A DNA stretch of 64,000 nucleotides from Cryoendolithus antarcticus. Its lineage: Eukaryota; Ascomycota; Dothideomycetes; Cladosporiales; Cladosporiaceae. The notes below the pieces were generated by a model. The model saw only the letters and a list, made by a program, of their open reading frames with translations. It made no database searches and was not told the DNA's origin. Below are positions 51,512-60,652 of the stretch, piece by piece (the first letter of the stretch is position 1; every line of letters begins with the position of its first letter). The stretch is from the NCBI GenBank assembly GCA_002077065.1, contig NAJO01000031.1:372001-436000 (forward strand). Direction: 5' to 3'. A program made the position numbers and the translations under genes.

Positions 51512-54076
51512 CTACCTCATCCTCAGCGGCGCCGGCATGGCAGGCTTTACTTTCACAACCCCAGCAGTACCCGCAGGCTGCGCATGCTGTATGAAGTGGT
51601 GCCTCAAGGCATCGTTCGCGCTCACTCTCCTCGTAGGGTCAAGCTGCAAGCACTTCTCCAACAGATCCACAAAAGCATACAGCTCTTTCAGATCTGCCGC
51701 ACTCATCCCCTTAGCATTAGCCGTAAGCCGTGCACGTAGATCCTTTCCCGACCCGGTCTTGATGAAATTCATCTGCCGCATGTTCGTCTTGCCCGTGATC
51801 TTATCTCGCTCCTGTGACACGAAGATGAAGTCTGGGTCGCCGCCGACGAAGTGCTTGTCGCCCAGAGTTGAACGCAATAGCATGCGTTTCGGGAACTTGC
51901 CGCGGCATTCTTGGATGGAGCGAAGCATTTGGTTGTTGTCGGAGCCGGCGAAGAGGATTCGGCCTGTGTAGAGTTCGAAAAGCGTGCAGCCGATGGACCA
52001 CATGTCGATCGCGTAGTCGAATGGGATGCCGAGAATCACTTCCGGTGCGCGGTAGAATCGAGAGACGAGGTATGGTGTAATCTCGGCGTCTTGTGCTTTG
52101 GCGGCTGTGCCCAGATCGCAGATCTTAAGGCGACTGCGTTCGTGATTGACGAGGATGTTATCAGGCTTGAGGTCCGCGTGGAGGACTTCGCATCGTTTAA
52201 GGTGACTTAGTGCGAGGAACATCTGCTGGGCGTAGGCACGGATGGCCTTGAGATTGAGACCAACGTTCCGGCCAAACTTCTTCAGCACTTCACGCAGATC
52301 TGCGCTCAAATTCTCGAACACCAGGCATAGATGACCCTTGTGATCGAAGTTGCGGTGCAGTCGGATGATGTGCTTCTTGTCCTCGGTGTCTGCTGCATTC
52401 AGCGTGCTGAGCATCTCCATCTCTTTCGTGCCAGCCTTGTACATGGTCTCGTTGTTGCATGCGATCTTGACTGCAACGTCTTTATCTGTCTTCGTGTCTT
52501 TGGCGCGGACCACAGTCGCGAAAGTTCCCTTCCCGATCTGCTGCTGCACCACATAGCGACCATCTAGAATCTCGCCGAGGATGATGCGGTAGTGACCATC
52601 AGGATAGTCCCAGTTGTCAAGCAGGTTCTGATCCAGTGTCCGTGCCTCGCCGACAGCTGCCACTTTTGGTGCCGCCGTAGTCTCTGCGAACATGTCTTCG
52701 TCCTCATCGTCAGCAAACATATCGAATTCCTTCTTGGACGGTGCCGCAGTCGCCCGTCCCTCTTGCTGGACTGCTATTATGGACACCTGGACATCCGATA
52801 GCTTGCTAGGCTGCACCTTGTGATCTGGGCGGTCTTCTTGCATGTCCATATTCGGATCGTAGTCAGCAGCGGAAGGTCCTTCCTCCTCATCTCCTGAGCC
52901 ATCTCCTTGCTTGCGGTTGGCGAGTTCTTCGTCATCGGCCACGGCGAACTCTGCAGCCGAGCTAGGGCTGTGAGGAGTCCGAGGAGAGTCCATTGATGCT
53001 GGCGCTGGGTAGGCATCAGCATTTGTAGCGCATGTAAGAATAGGGTGCGACTTACGTGAAGCTTGTACCGACGGAGGACCACTGCTATCATGATGAGGTG
53101 TACTAGGCGCTGAGATCGCGCTTTGTTCCAGCGCCTGTACTAGCAATGGCGGCTGCTGAGTCTTGTACTTAGCCTTGATCGCTTCTCGCTTCATCCGACG
53201 CTGTTCGATCAGGTCGTCTTCTGAAAGCTTGGGCTCCGAAATTACGTCCACGACGAGACCGTCTGCCTCTACCTCAGCCCTGCAAGAGATTGTAAGCGTG
53301 TGCGTAGGCATCGTTTGACGAAGTGGTACGTACCCTCCTGCCGTGTTTGACATAGTGGCCGACGCGGGCTTGTCCTTGCTTGAGGATTCAGTAAAACCAT
53401 TCCCTTTAATTACAGATACTGAGCTTGCAGGTGCAGCAGAGGTACTTTCCTTGTCAGGTCGACCACCGCGATTGCTGCTGACAGTGGTGGCAGGCTTCCG
53501 ATAAGGTGATCGGCTTCGGGCACGACCATTCTGAACTGTTCGATCGGCTGGTGCCCAAGGTCCAGTTGGCGGACGCGAGGAAAGTCCATTTGTATTTGTC
53601 GCCGGGAGCGTCGACTTACGATCAACAGACTGATCTTCGTAGTGGACCTTGAAACGCCTGGGGTCTGAATTGGCCTTAGTTGTGTAGTGGTCGACACCTC
53701 GTGGCCGCTTCTCGCCAGTTCTAACAGCACCTCCTCGGCGTGGCGATGGGGATCGTGAGCGAAGCCTGTCATTCAGGCCTCGTCGCGGAGGTGGCGATGG
53801 CGAGCGTGAAAGAGAGCCAGACCGAGAACGCGAGGAGGATTGCGACCGACGCTGAGCCCGATATGGCGATCTCGATCGTCCAGCTCGGTACGGCGATTTA
53901 GCCATAGTCTCCCGAGCACTGTCGATGTGCGGAGTCCGAGATGAAGCACCGCTTGGCAGTCTGGTCGAATCGTTAACCACGCCGTGTCTTGCAGGATGTG
54001 TTGATGGCTTAGTTGCCTTCTCCTCGTCCCCGCTGTTGATCTCGCCTTCCGACAGCGAAGCGGCTACTGGGCTCAT
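51512..54076 (-). CDS. PRP4: Spliceosomal Ser/Thr kinase Prp4
   Basis: Open from 54076 to 51512 (854 codons without splicing), but two strong introns sit inside: 53280-53333 (54 nt, GTACGT...TTGCAG) and 53006-53056 (51 nt, GTAAGT...CCCAG). Both are multiples of three and stop-free; spliced length is ~819 aa. The N-terminal half is RS-rich (SRSPYRAQRRSQSSSRSRSG type). Kinase domain starts about residue 496 (unspliced numbering): IGKGTFATVV, AVK, LHADLKPDN (HAD in place of HRD, normal for Prp4), CDLG for DFG, RAPE, and DMWSIGCTLFELYTGRILF. Prp4 phosphorylates Prp6/Prp31 and activates the tri-snRNP in the nucleus. MAPK-insert-like residues are kept. Family assignment is firm. Confidence 0.94.
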   Translation of the reverse strand: MSPVAASLSEGEINSGDEEKATKPSTHPARHGVVNDSTRLPSGASSRTPHIDSARETMAKSPYRAGRSRSPYRAQRRSQSSSRSRSGSLSRSPSPPPRRGLNDRLRSRSPSPRRGGAVRTGEKRPRGVDHYTTKANSDPRRFKVHYEDQSVDRKSTLPATNTNGLSSRPPTGPWAPADRTVQNGRARSRSPYRKPATTVSSNRGGRPDKESTSAAPASSVSVIKGNGFTESSSKDKPASATMSNTAGGYVPLRQTMPTHTLTISCRAEVEADGLVVDVISEPKLSEDDLIEQRRMKREAIKAKYKTQQPPLLVQALEQSAISAPSTPHHDSSGPPSVQASRKSHPILTCATNADAYPAPASMDSPRTPHSPSSAAEFAVADDEELANRKQGDGSGDEEEGPSAADYDPNMDMQEDRPDHKVQPSKLSDVQVSIIAVQQEGRATAAPSKKEFDMFADDEDEDMFAETTAAPKVAAVGEARTLDQNLLDNWDYPDGHYRIILGEILDGRYVVQQQIGKGTFATVVRAKDTKTDKDVAVKIACNNETMYKAGTKEMEMLSTLNAADTEDKKHIIRLHRNFDHKGHLCLVFENLSADLREVLKKFGRNVGLNLKAIRAYAQQMFLALSHLKRCEVLHADLKPDNILVNHERSRLKICDLGTAAKAQDAEITPYLVSRFYRAPEVILGIPFDYAIDMWSIGCTLFELYTGRILFAGSDNNQMLRSIQECRGKFPKRMLLRSTLGDKHFVGGDPDFIFVSQERDKITGKTNMRQMNFIKTGSGKDLRARLTANAKGMSAADLKELYAFVDLLEKCLQLDPTRRVSANDALRHHFIQHAQPAGTAGVVKVKPAMPAPLRMR
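53006..53056 (-). other. In-frame 51-nt intron inside PRP4
   Basis: Donor GTAAGT, branch-like TGCTGATG, acceptor CTACCCAG; length divisible by three and stop-free. It interrupts the Ser/Pro-rich linker between QAS and PASMDSP. Confidence 0.75.
53280..53333 (-). other. In-frame 54-nt intron inside PRP4
   Basis: Donor GTACGT, branch-like CGCTTACAAT, acceptor TCTTGCAG; length divisible by three and free of stops, so both spliced and retained forms keep the frame. The translated intron gives 18 residues of untypical sequence. Confidence 0.75.
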
Positions 54077-55143
54077 CTTGCCGGCTGATGCGTGTGATTC
54101 CGCCAGACAAGGCCCTGCTCGAGTAGGTTGAATATGAGTTAGCGAAGGGTACTATTGAAAGCTTTCGTGTGCTCTGCTGGTTCGCGGGAACCAGTGTGGA
54201 AGTAGTCCTCACAGGCTAATATCTGCTGCGCTCCCTGGGGATGCGTGCGTGCTGATGGGAAGTTTGCGACTGCTACTCGGATGGTTTCTTGCTTTTGCGA
54301 AGGTGCAGTCGTTTGTACTCGGTGTCACTTCACCCAAGTCAAGTCGGAGCGAGAAGCGGCAAGCGGCGGGACGGGATGAGCCGCGCTCCGCTGATGCCTG
54401 AGGCAACTCATCATGCCTACTCTGTTCATCTACAACCCAACCGCTGCCTCCAAAGTACGACCATCTTCCTCTGCCTTCACAGCGTGACGACCATGCGAGT
54501 ATCAAGCTTCCCACAACCGATGGACTCCCACGTTCAGTCGGCGGGCTTTCGATGGGGCTGAACAATGAGACGCTGGACCTGGTTCGCCAACTTTCTTGCG
54601 ACGCGCCACGAGCATCAGAAGAATCCATTGATGGACTATACAGAGTTATGCAAGCCAATTCTGGCCAATTCTGCTATTCTTGTTGCATGTTGTAGCCTCG
54701 GTCCACGATCTGCGACCATCCCCCTGGAGTCAATTGGACCATGAAACGCGCTCTTGGCCATGAGGAAACACGGGGATGTTTTATACTGGGCCAAATCCGA
54801 CTCATCGACTACAGCGCCTTCCAATCTGCAACGAAGCCCAAACATCCATCACGTAAATAATAGCCGTGACTTGATACGAATGACCTTCTTGATTCATGTC
54901 TACTGATTCATGGCGATGGCGTGCTGTTGCATCTCCAGGCACGCCACATGGAGGCATAGGTATAAGATCAAGTCAAGGTAGACATGTCGATTTCTCTCTG
55001 TATCAATTCATTTTCACACAGTGCTGCGCACCACCTCTCTCGCTTCTTCCATCTCACTCAGGTCCGGCATCTGCATCTATACATCCTCCTTACCAACACT
55101 GTCACTACCGAAAGAACCTCGACCCAACAACACCACCCTCGTC
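54077..55143. other. Intergenic, divergent promoters
   Basis: About 1070 bases between PRP4 and the Gly-rich gene. Short ORFs only. The last ~120 bases are CA/CT-rich leader with several CACC runs. No repeat or RNA gene recognised. Confidence 0.4.
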
Positions 55144-56289
55144 ATGAAGGGAATCACAGCCTTCTCGCTGTTCGTGGCCCTTGCCATCGCCGCTCCACTC
55201 CCAGGCGCTCCGGGTGGGTACGGCTCCTCAAGCAGCTCAGGAAGCACCGCCAGCGCAGAGTCCGCCAGCGGCTCAGCAGCAAGCGACACCTACGGTGGCG
55301 GCGAAGGAGGTGCATCCGGTGCTGGCAACGGCGCTGCTTCCGCACCTAGCGGCGGCGCAGAAGCCGGTGCTGTCGAAGGCGGCCCTGCGTCTGGAAGCGC
55401 CGGTGCCGGTACAGGTGCCAGTGCCAGCGCAGGTGGAAGCCCTGGCGGCTCTGCGTCTGGTGGCCTAGGCGGCCTCCTCGGCGGCCTTGGTGGCTCTGGA
55501 GGAGCTGGCGCTGGAGCATCAGGCGGTCTAGGCGGTCTTCTCGGCGGTCTCAGCGGTGGTGGCTCTGCTGGCGCTGGCGCCGGTGGCTCAGCGTCAGGAG
55601 GTCTGGGAGGTCTTCTCGGCGGCCTTGGCGGTGGTGCTCACGGTGGCGCTCACGGTGGCGGTAGTGCTCACGGCGGCGGCAGCGCTTCCGGAGGCGCTGG
55701 TGGCCTCGGCGGCCTTCTCGGCGGTCTCGGTGGCGGTGCTGGAGCTTCAGGTGGGGCCGGAGCATCTGCTGGTCTTGGTGGGCTGCTAGGCGGCCTCGGT
55801 GGTGGTGCTGGCGGAGGCGCATCTGGAGGCGCTTCCGGCTCAGGTGGACTTGGTGGTCTGCTTGGTGGTCTGGGTGGCGGTGCTGGTGGCAACGCTGCTG
55901 GTGGGCTTGGCCTCGGTGGCTCGATTGGCGGTGGTGCAGGGGCTGGCATCGGTGGAGGTGCTGGCGGTAACGCTACGGCTCGCGGTGAGGGCGGCGCTGC
56001 CGGAGGCGCTGGCGGTGTAGGTGCAGGAGGTGCTGGAGGTGCCGCTGGAGGGGCTGGCGGAGCCGAAGGTGGTGCATCTGGCGGCGCTGGCGGCTATGGT
56101 GGTGCCTCGGGAGGTGCAGAGGGTGGTGCTGGTGCTGCGGGTGGTGCTGAGGGAGGCGACTCGAGCGACTCTGGAGCTGCTGCCGGTGGCTCAGACTCCG
56201 GCTCCGTTGGTGGATACGGTGGCTCGTCTGACAGTGGCGCGCCACCCGCCAGTGGTGCATCAGAGACGAGCCCTGGAGCCTCTTACTAG
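55144..56289 (+). CDS. Secreted glycine-rich repeat protein
   Basis: Single exon, 381 aa from ATG 55144 (MKGITAFSLFVALAIAAPLP). Residues 1-~17 form a clear signal peptide, likely cut after AIA. The mature part is almost only Gly, Ala and Ser (no Cys) and contains six copies of the unit (G/A)GLGGLLGGLxG, separated by Gly/Ala/Ser spacers such as GGAHGGAHGGGSAHGGGSA. The Leu pairs spaced by Gly suggest an amphipathic, self-associating repeat in a flexible glycine matrix, reminiscent of silk- or cell-wall-structural proteins. There is no GPI signal or anchor; the tail ends PGASY. The long high-GC repeats could cause assembly errors in copy number. Function is inferred as extracellular/cell-wall structural only. 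Confidence 0.82.
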   Translation: MKGITAFSLFVALAIAAPLPGAPGGYGSSSSSGSTASAESASGSAASDTYGGGEGGASGAGNGAASAPSGGAEAGAVEGGPASGSAGAGTGASASAGGSPGGSASGGLGGLLGGLGGSGGAGAGASGGLGGLLGGLSGGGSAGAGAGGSASGGLGGLLGGLGGGAHGGAHGGGSAHGGGSASGGAGGLGGLLGGLGGGAGASGGAGASAGLGGLLGGLGGGAGGGASGGASGSGGLGGLLGGLGGGAGGNAAGGLGLGGSIGGGAGAGIGGGAGGNATARGEGGAAGGAGGVGAGGAGGAAGGAGGAEGGASGGAGGYGGASGGAEGGAGAAGGAEGGDSSDSGAAAGGSDSGSVGGYGGSSDSGAPPASGASETSPGASY

Positions 56290-56517
56290 AGGGCTCTCGT
56301 GGCCACCTCTTCAATCCGTCCGATGAAACAGCTAATGTAGCGGAAAGCTGATGGCTGGGCCCATTGGCAGCCACTCTTTTGAAAGCATGTATAATAGAGA
56401 TGAAAAGTTATTGCAGTCGCATCATGCTTCCGAGTCACAGAACAGATTCCCATCGTGATGCTTCTTGCTTCATGCTTGCACTGGTGATCTCATTGGCACG
56501 TCTCAATCCCTCATCAA

Positions 56518-57022
56518 CTACAACAAACCTTTCTCCCTCGCCTTAGCCAGTCGAGCATAGATCGCCTGCGTCTTCACAGAATCCAACATCTCCAGCACCC
56601 TTGTCACTTTCCTCCCTTCCTCATCGAACGTCAACACAAACATATACTCGTTATCATATGGCTCCCCATCAACAGACGTAGCCGTCAACGTAGTATGGAA
56701 CCAGGCTCGTCGGTCTTCGACGGAGGCGAAGTAGTCGTGCATCTCCATCTTCGCGCCTCCAGGTCAGTGGTTGCATGGGGGGATCCGATAGTGCTCGAGG
56801 GAGGGAGCACACCTTTACGTCGTTCATCGCGCGTTCGACGCCAGTGAAATACGATCGGAACTGCTCGTTGTTCTTCGATGATCGCTTCAGTGAAGCGGGA
56901 AGCATGTCGTGAATGCATTCGGGTGCTCGCAGAGCCATGATAGGATCAGTCTTCCATGTTGCAAAGGCTGCGAGGAAATCGTTGGACGTCTCGCGCATGG
57001 CGGTGGCGACGTCCGACGACAT
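56518..57022 (-). CDS. NTF2-like/SnoaL-fold protein
   Basis: Two exons: 57022-56813 and 56748-56518 (146 aa). The 64-nt intron (GTGTGC, branch CCACTGACC, GCGAAG) lies between codons and joins NDVK to MEMHDYF. The sequence follows the NTF2-like pattern: helices carrying ETSNDFLAAFATWKTDPIMALRAPECIHDMLP, then strands with RAWFHTTLTATS, YDNEYMFVLTFDEEGRKVTRVLEMLD. Fungal proteins of this kind are often small, cofactor-free enzymes or ligand-binding proteins of unknown substrate; the acid-base residues of a SnoaL active site cannot be confirmed from sequence. The Trp in ATWKTDPIMALRAPE is typical of the fungal subfamily. Confidence 0.78.
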
Positions 57023-57441
57023 GTTGGGTAGATGGGGTGAATGAGATGAGATCAGTGAGACGAGGTTGACTCGTCGTTGAAAAATAGAGACTGACTTGTA
57101 CTGTAGAAGACAGCCAAAATGATCTTAGAAAGACTGAATACTTAACACCGTTGGTACTACCGCTATCTCCGCAAGCCAAGATTGGATTCGAAGGCCATGC
57201 CAGGTGGCTGGAAACGTCGCCTATCAAGTCGCGCGAAGAATCGTCCTCGAGGCAGATGTATGTCGCAGAGCGTCGCAAAGCAACGCATAGCAAGCAATGC
57301 GAACGGTGGATGAGCTCCACAAAAATGCCTAGATCAGAGTCAGAGAGCAGAGCAGACAAGTCGAGTGGTATGGAAGTGAGCCTTATGATGTGAGATCAAA
57401 GACTTACCGCACTTGCTACCTCTCCGCTTCACATTGCCATC
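57023..57441. other. Intergenic
   Basis: About 420 bases between the NTF2-like gene start and the 3' end of the deaminase-like gene. No feature supported. Confidence 0.35.
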
Positions 57442-59059
57442 TCACCCACCCTTTCCCTCCTCCCACATCTTCCTCTTCAACATCAACACCTCATGCTTCG
57501 TCACAAACATGCCGCCCTCCACACCCGCCTCGGCACTCCCATCACCCCCCAAGGCAGCCATGAGCTTCGCGACTTTTCCGCCTTCCCACTCACCAGCGTC
57601 ATTAGTCCAGAAGACTCGCCTGATGCCTACAGCGTGCATGTAAGATATGCAGCGATAACAAGGGCGGGAGACGCGGATGCAATTGCGCATGTCGGTGTCG
57701 GACGCCGAAGAAGATGTTGAAGCAGACGAGGCGGCTGGAGAGGAGTGTGTGAGCTCGTCGTGGAGGGAGCTGGTAGTGCTTGATAAGCTAGAGGTCAGGG
57801 AGGACGAGATGGACGGCACGCGGGATAGTGGTGGAGTGTCGTTATCAGTTGCTAGGTCCGGTACTGCCGCTGGTAAAAGTGCAGGAAGCTTCGTCTCGCG
57901 CGGCTGGTGGCGCTGGTAGCGTCCGAGTCTCGTGACGTACAGATCCGCGCCATTGAGTCGCGGGTGCTTCTTCCGTTCGTTGGCGTTGCTCTTCGACTTG
58001 GTGGTCTGGCCAGTAGGCATAAGGGTGTGCTGCGTCTGCACCTCCTCCTTTCGCATCTTGCCAGACTGTATAATGTTAGTGGAGTCCAATAGCTGAAATA
58101 TCTGGAAACGCACCCGTTTGTAGTCCTTCTCGAACTCAACGCCCTTTACCTGCTCGAGCACGATTTTCGCAGAACGGCTGTCAGGCTCATGATCGTTATT
58201 GTTGCTTCGTGTATTACCATCACCATCCCTCAACTTAGACGCAGACTGCGTTTGCTGCTGCCTCAAACCCTGGTGATGAACATTGCCCTCGTACTGATAC
58301 CCCTGGTGGTACTGGTACTTCCCACCCAGCTTCAGCTGTTGTTTCTGTTTCCTCACCAGCCCTTTCTGATGTTTCTCTCCACCGAGGGAAGCCTGAAACG
58401 CCCGACCCTTCTCCTCGCAGCCCAGCACGTCCTCCAGCTCCTCCAACTGGAACCCATTGCCCCTCACCTTGTACTCGCCCTTGACCATATCCAGATGCGG
58501 CACCTTCAAAACCGCACTCTTGAACTTGCCACTTGCCACGACCGGTTGACGCAGCGCTGCAGATACGGTTGACGTAGCTGGCGAGCGCAGCGTCTCGTAG
58601 TCGCGCTTTCGGTTTATCAGCACGCGGTAGTTTGAAGCACGGTTTTTCGCGGGAGAAGGTGCTGGAGGCCAGCTTGGAAGACGCAGAGAGGGCGGAGTGG
58701 ATGGCCATCATCTCGGAGTGCATGGTGAGGGGCTCGTTGGCGCGGTGGCCCGCGCCGTTGGAGGTGGACTCGAATGCGTGGAAACTCTGCTGCTGAGACT
58801 GCGAGCGCGGTTTCTTTTTCTCTTCTCTCTCCTTACGCTTCTTCAGCTTGTCCTTCAGCTCCTGCATAGCCGCACTGGACAGAACACTGCCTGCGACGCG
58901 GCCGTGCTTCAGAGCGCCGCCATCGAAGCCGGAGCGGTAGTCGTTGTAGCCCTGACCGATAACCTTGCCGCCTCGCACGATGACGCAGCCATGGCGGTAG
59001 TGGAGCGGCGACTTGGCGGCCTGCTCGAGGGAACTCGTGAGGTAGTTGTCGGTCTTCAT
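57442..59059 (-). CDS. CMP/dCMP-type deaminase-like protein, reading frame interrupted
   Basis: Two overlapping frames together make one deaminase. The upstream frame (59059-58235) starts MKTDNYLTSSLEQAAKSPLH, reads RHGCVIVRGGKVIGQGYNDYRSG, and has the zinc-site HSE in LTMHSEMMAIHSAL. The downstream frame (58623-57442) has the second half of the zinc site, SRPCYRCISYMHAVGIRRVF (PCxxC). Joining needs a frame change of length 1 mod 3 somewhere in 58623-58235. I found no single convincing intron; several weak GT..AG pairs between about 58318 and 58246 (e.g. 58246-58294) would do it, as would 58573-58519. A separate, strong in-frame intron (58066-58113, GTGCGT, branch CACTAACA, ATACAG) lies downstream. 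Substrate (cytidine, dCMP or tRNA-like) is unknown. An indel or pseudogenisation is possible. Confidence 0.7.
58066..58113 (-). other. In-frame 48-nt intron in the deaminase-like gene
   Basis: GTGCGT donor, CCACTAACA branch site, ATACAG acceptor; multiple of three and stop-free, like the two PRP4 introns. It falls between codons (KR|SGK). Confidence 0.72.
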
Positions 59060-60652
59060 CTTGATTGCTTTGGGGTGAATTGGGATTGTGTGGTGACGAG
59101 ATGACTTTTTCTGGTAGCTGGGAACGTTGATGTTGAGATCTGGACGGAAAAGTATGTGAGATGAGCTTAGCCTGTCAGTTGGGTGGGTTGTTTGGTTGAG
59201 AAGTCAAGTCGTTGTAGTTCTGGTTCTGAGAGTGAGTGGGCTGTACTGATATGACTGTGGTCAAGAGAGATATCTGATTGGCTGCCAGATTCCACGCGCT
59301 AGTCGCGGGCTCCTTCAAGTGTCCTCAAAGTCGCAGTGAAGCCTTTACAGTACTTTCTCGGGACAGAACCTCATGATCACATCTGCTTGACGCACCCTGC
59401 CGCTATGCATGTGCATGGTCTTACAGTAAGTCGACCTGGCGCAGGAGTATGCTGTACGAGACGCTTGGTCGCCGGTTGGACGCTTTTCGAGTCTACCTGA
59501 TCATCTCGAAGAACAGGGTCTTGTGCATACATGTACGAGTAGGTCTTCCAACCTGTGCATTGCCACGATGAATGGTCAGCTGCAAGGCAGGTCTTACACC
59601 TCGATTCAATAGCGACTGCCCAAACGATAGACTCCGGAGGATATATATGCGTTGTGCGACAGGGCATTTGGCGATGCGAACGAAGGTGCACGAGCGATGG
59701 TTCCGAGCATGCCAAACACGCTATTGTTTTGCTAAGTGAGCCGCGCACAACCACTCGCAGTACTCTGGTGGCGGTCGCAGAGAGGAACAGGCGGTAATAA
59801 AGGGCTTATTACTAAAGAGGGTATCACGGTCGATACACAGATCATAGTCAGACTCAATCATTTGACCTACAGCTGCAGCATGTAGGCTGCGTGTATGCTC
59901 GACATATCCGTTGTACTGGGTCGGTGAGTTCGCTGCGAACAGTCAGCCAATCAGCTCTATCACCCACGAGGATGCAACCTGGGCGGGTTGACAGTGACCG
60001 CAACGACGAGCGTTGCAACGGAGCATTGGACGATCTTGCGTCGAAGGCACACATCTTGAAACACGAAGTGGTCGAGGCGAGGCGCTGGATGTTTCGCAGC
60101 ACGTACCTGCATTAGCCGCTCGTGCAAGCGAGTCGAAAGTCTTGGGAGACAAAGGTCTCTGCGCAGCTACATGCAAATCTCGCAGACGTGGACCGCGACT
60201 TTTGTCACACGAGGTAGACTACACCGCAATTATCGCCATCTCCCCTGAGAGAAGCTTCCGTCTGACTCTCGGACGACAACACACTTGCGGACCTGAAACA
60301 AGACCACGACCAAAGATTGACTTGCATTCCTATTTGGAGTGCACGCCAGGTCCATGATGACAACCGACTGGTCAACCCAACCCGCTTCGTTCTGACCAAG
60401 ATCAGCGCCGTGAAACACAGGCAAGACCTGGTAGGTATATCTCACTACATGTCTTGATCGAGGTATGCCCGCGCTCTTTGTCTCCATCATCTTCTCTGTA
60501 CATCTCTCGTAGTCGGACTGGTCCTTCTCGTTCTCTTCGTTCTCTGAAGACAGGGTCACTCGCTTCCCCTGCTGTATTAGCATTCTCGTCGATCATCTCA
60601 TTCGTTCAGCTAGCTGTAGACGGACGGATTCTGCCTCTGCTCTCCACTCAAG
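59060..60652. other. Intergenic, 1.6 kb
   Basis: Divergent promoters of the deaminase-like and CFEM genes. ORFs here are short; 59377-59754 (minus) has several Cys but no domain pattern, and 60454-60813 overlaps the CFEM start in another frame. No repeat or RNA gene recognised. The CT-rich stretch ~60480-60600 is probably the CFEM leader. Confidence 0.4.

Noticed and set aside
55550..55949. Minus-strand His/Arg- and Pro-rich ORFs under the Gly-rich gene
   Set aside because: Produced by reading the GGN-rich repeats on the other strand.
59377..59754. Cys-containing 125-codon minus-strand ORF
   Set aside because: Cysteines are not in a recognisable pattern, and the sequence has no signal peptide or conserved block.
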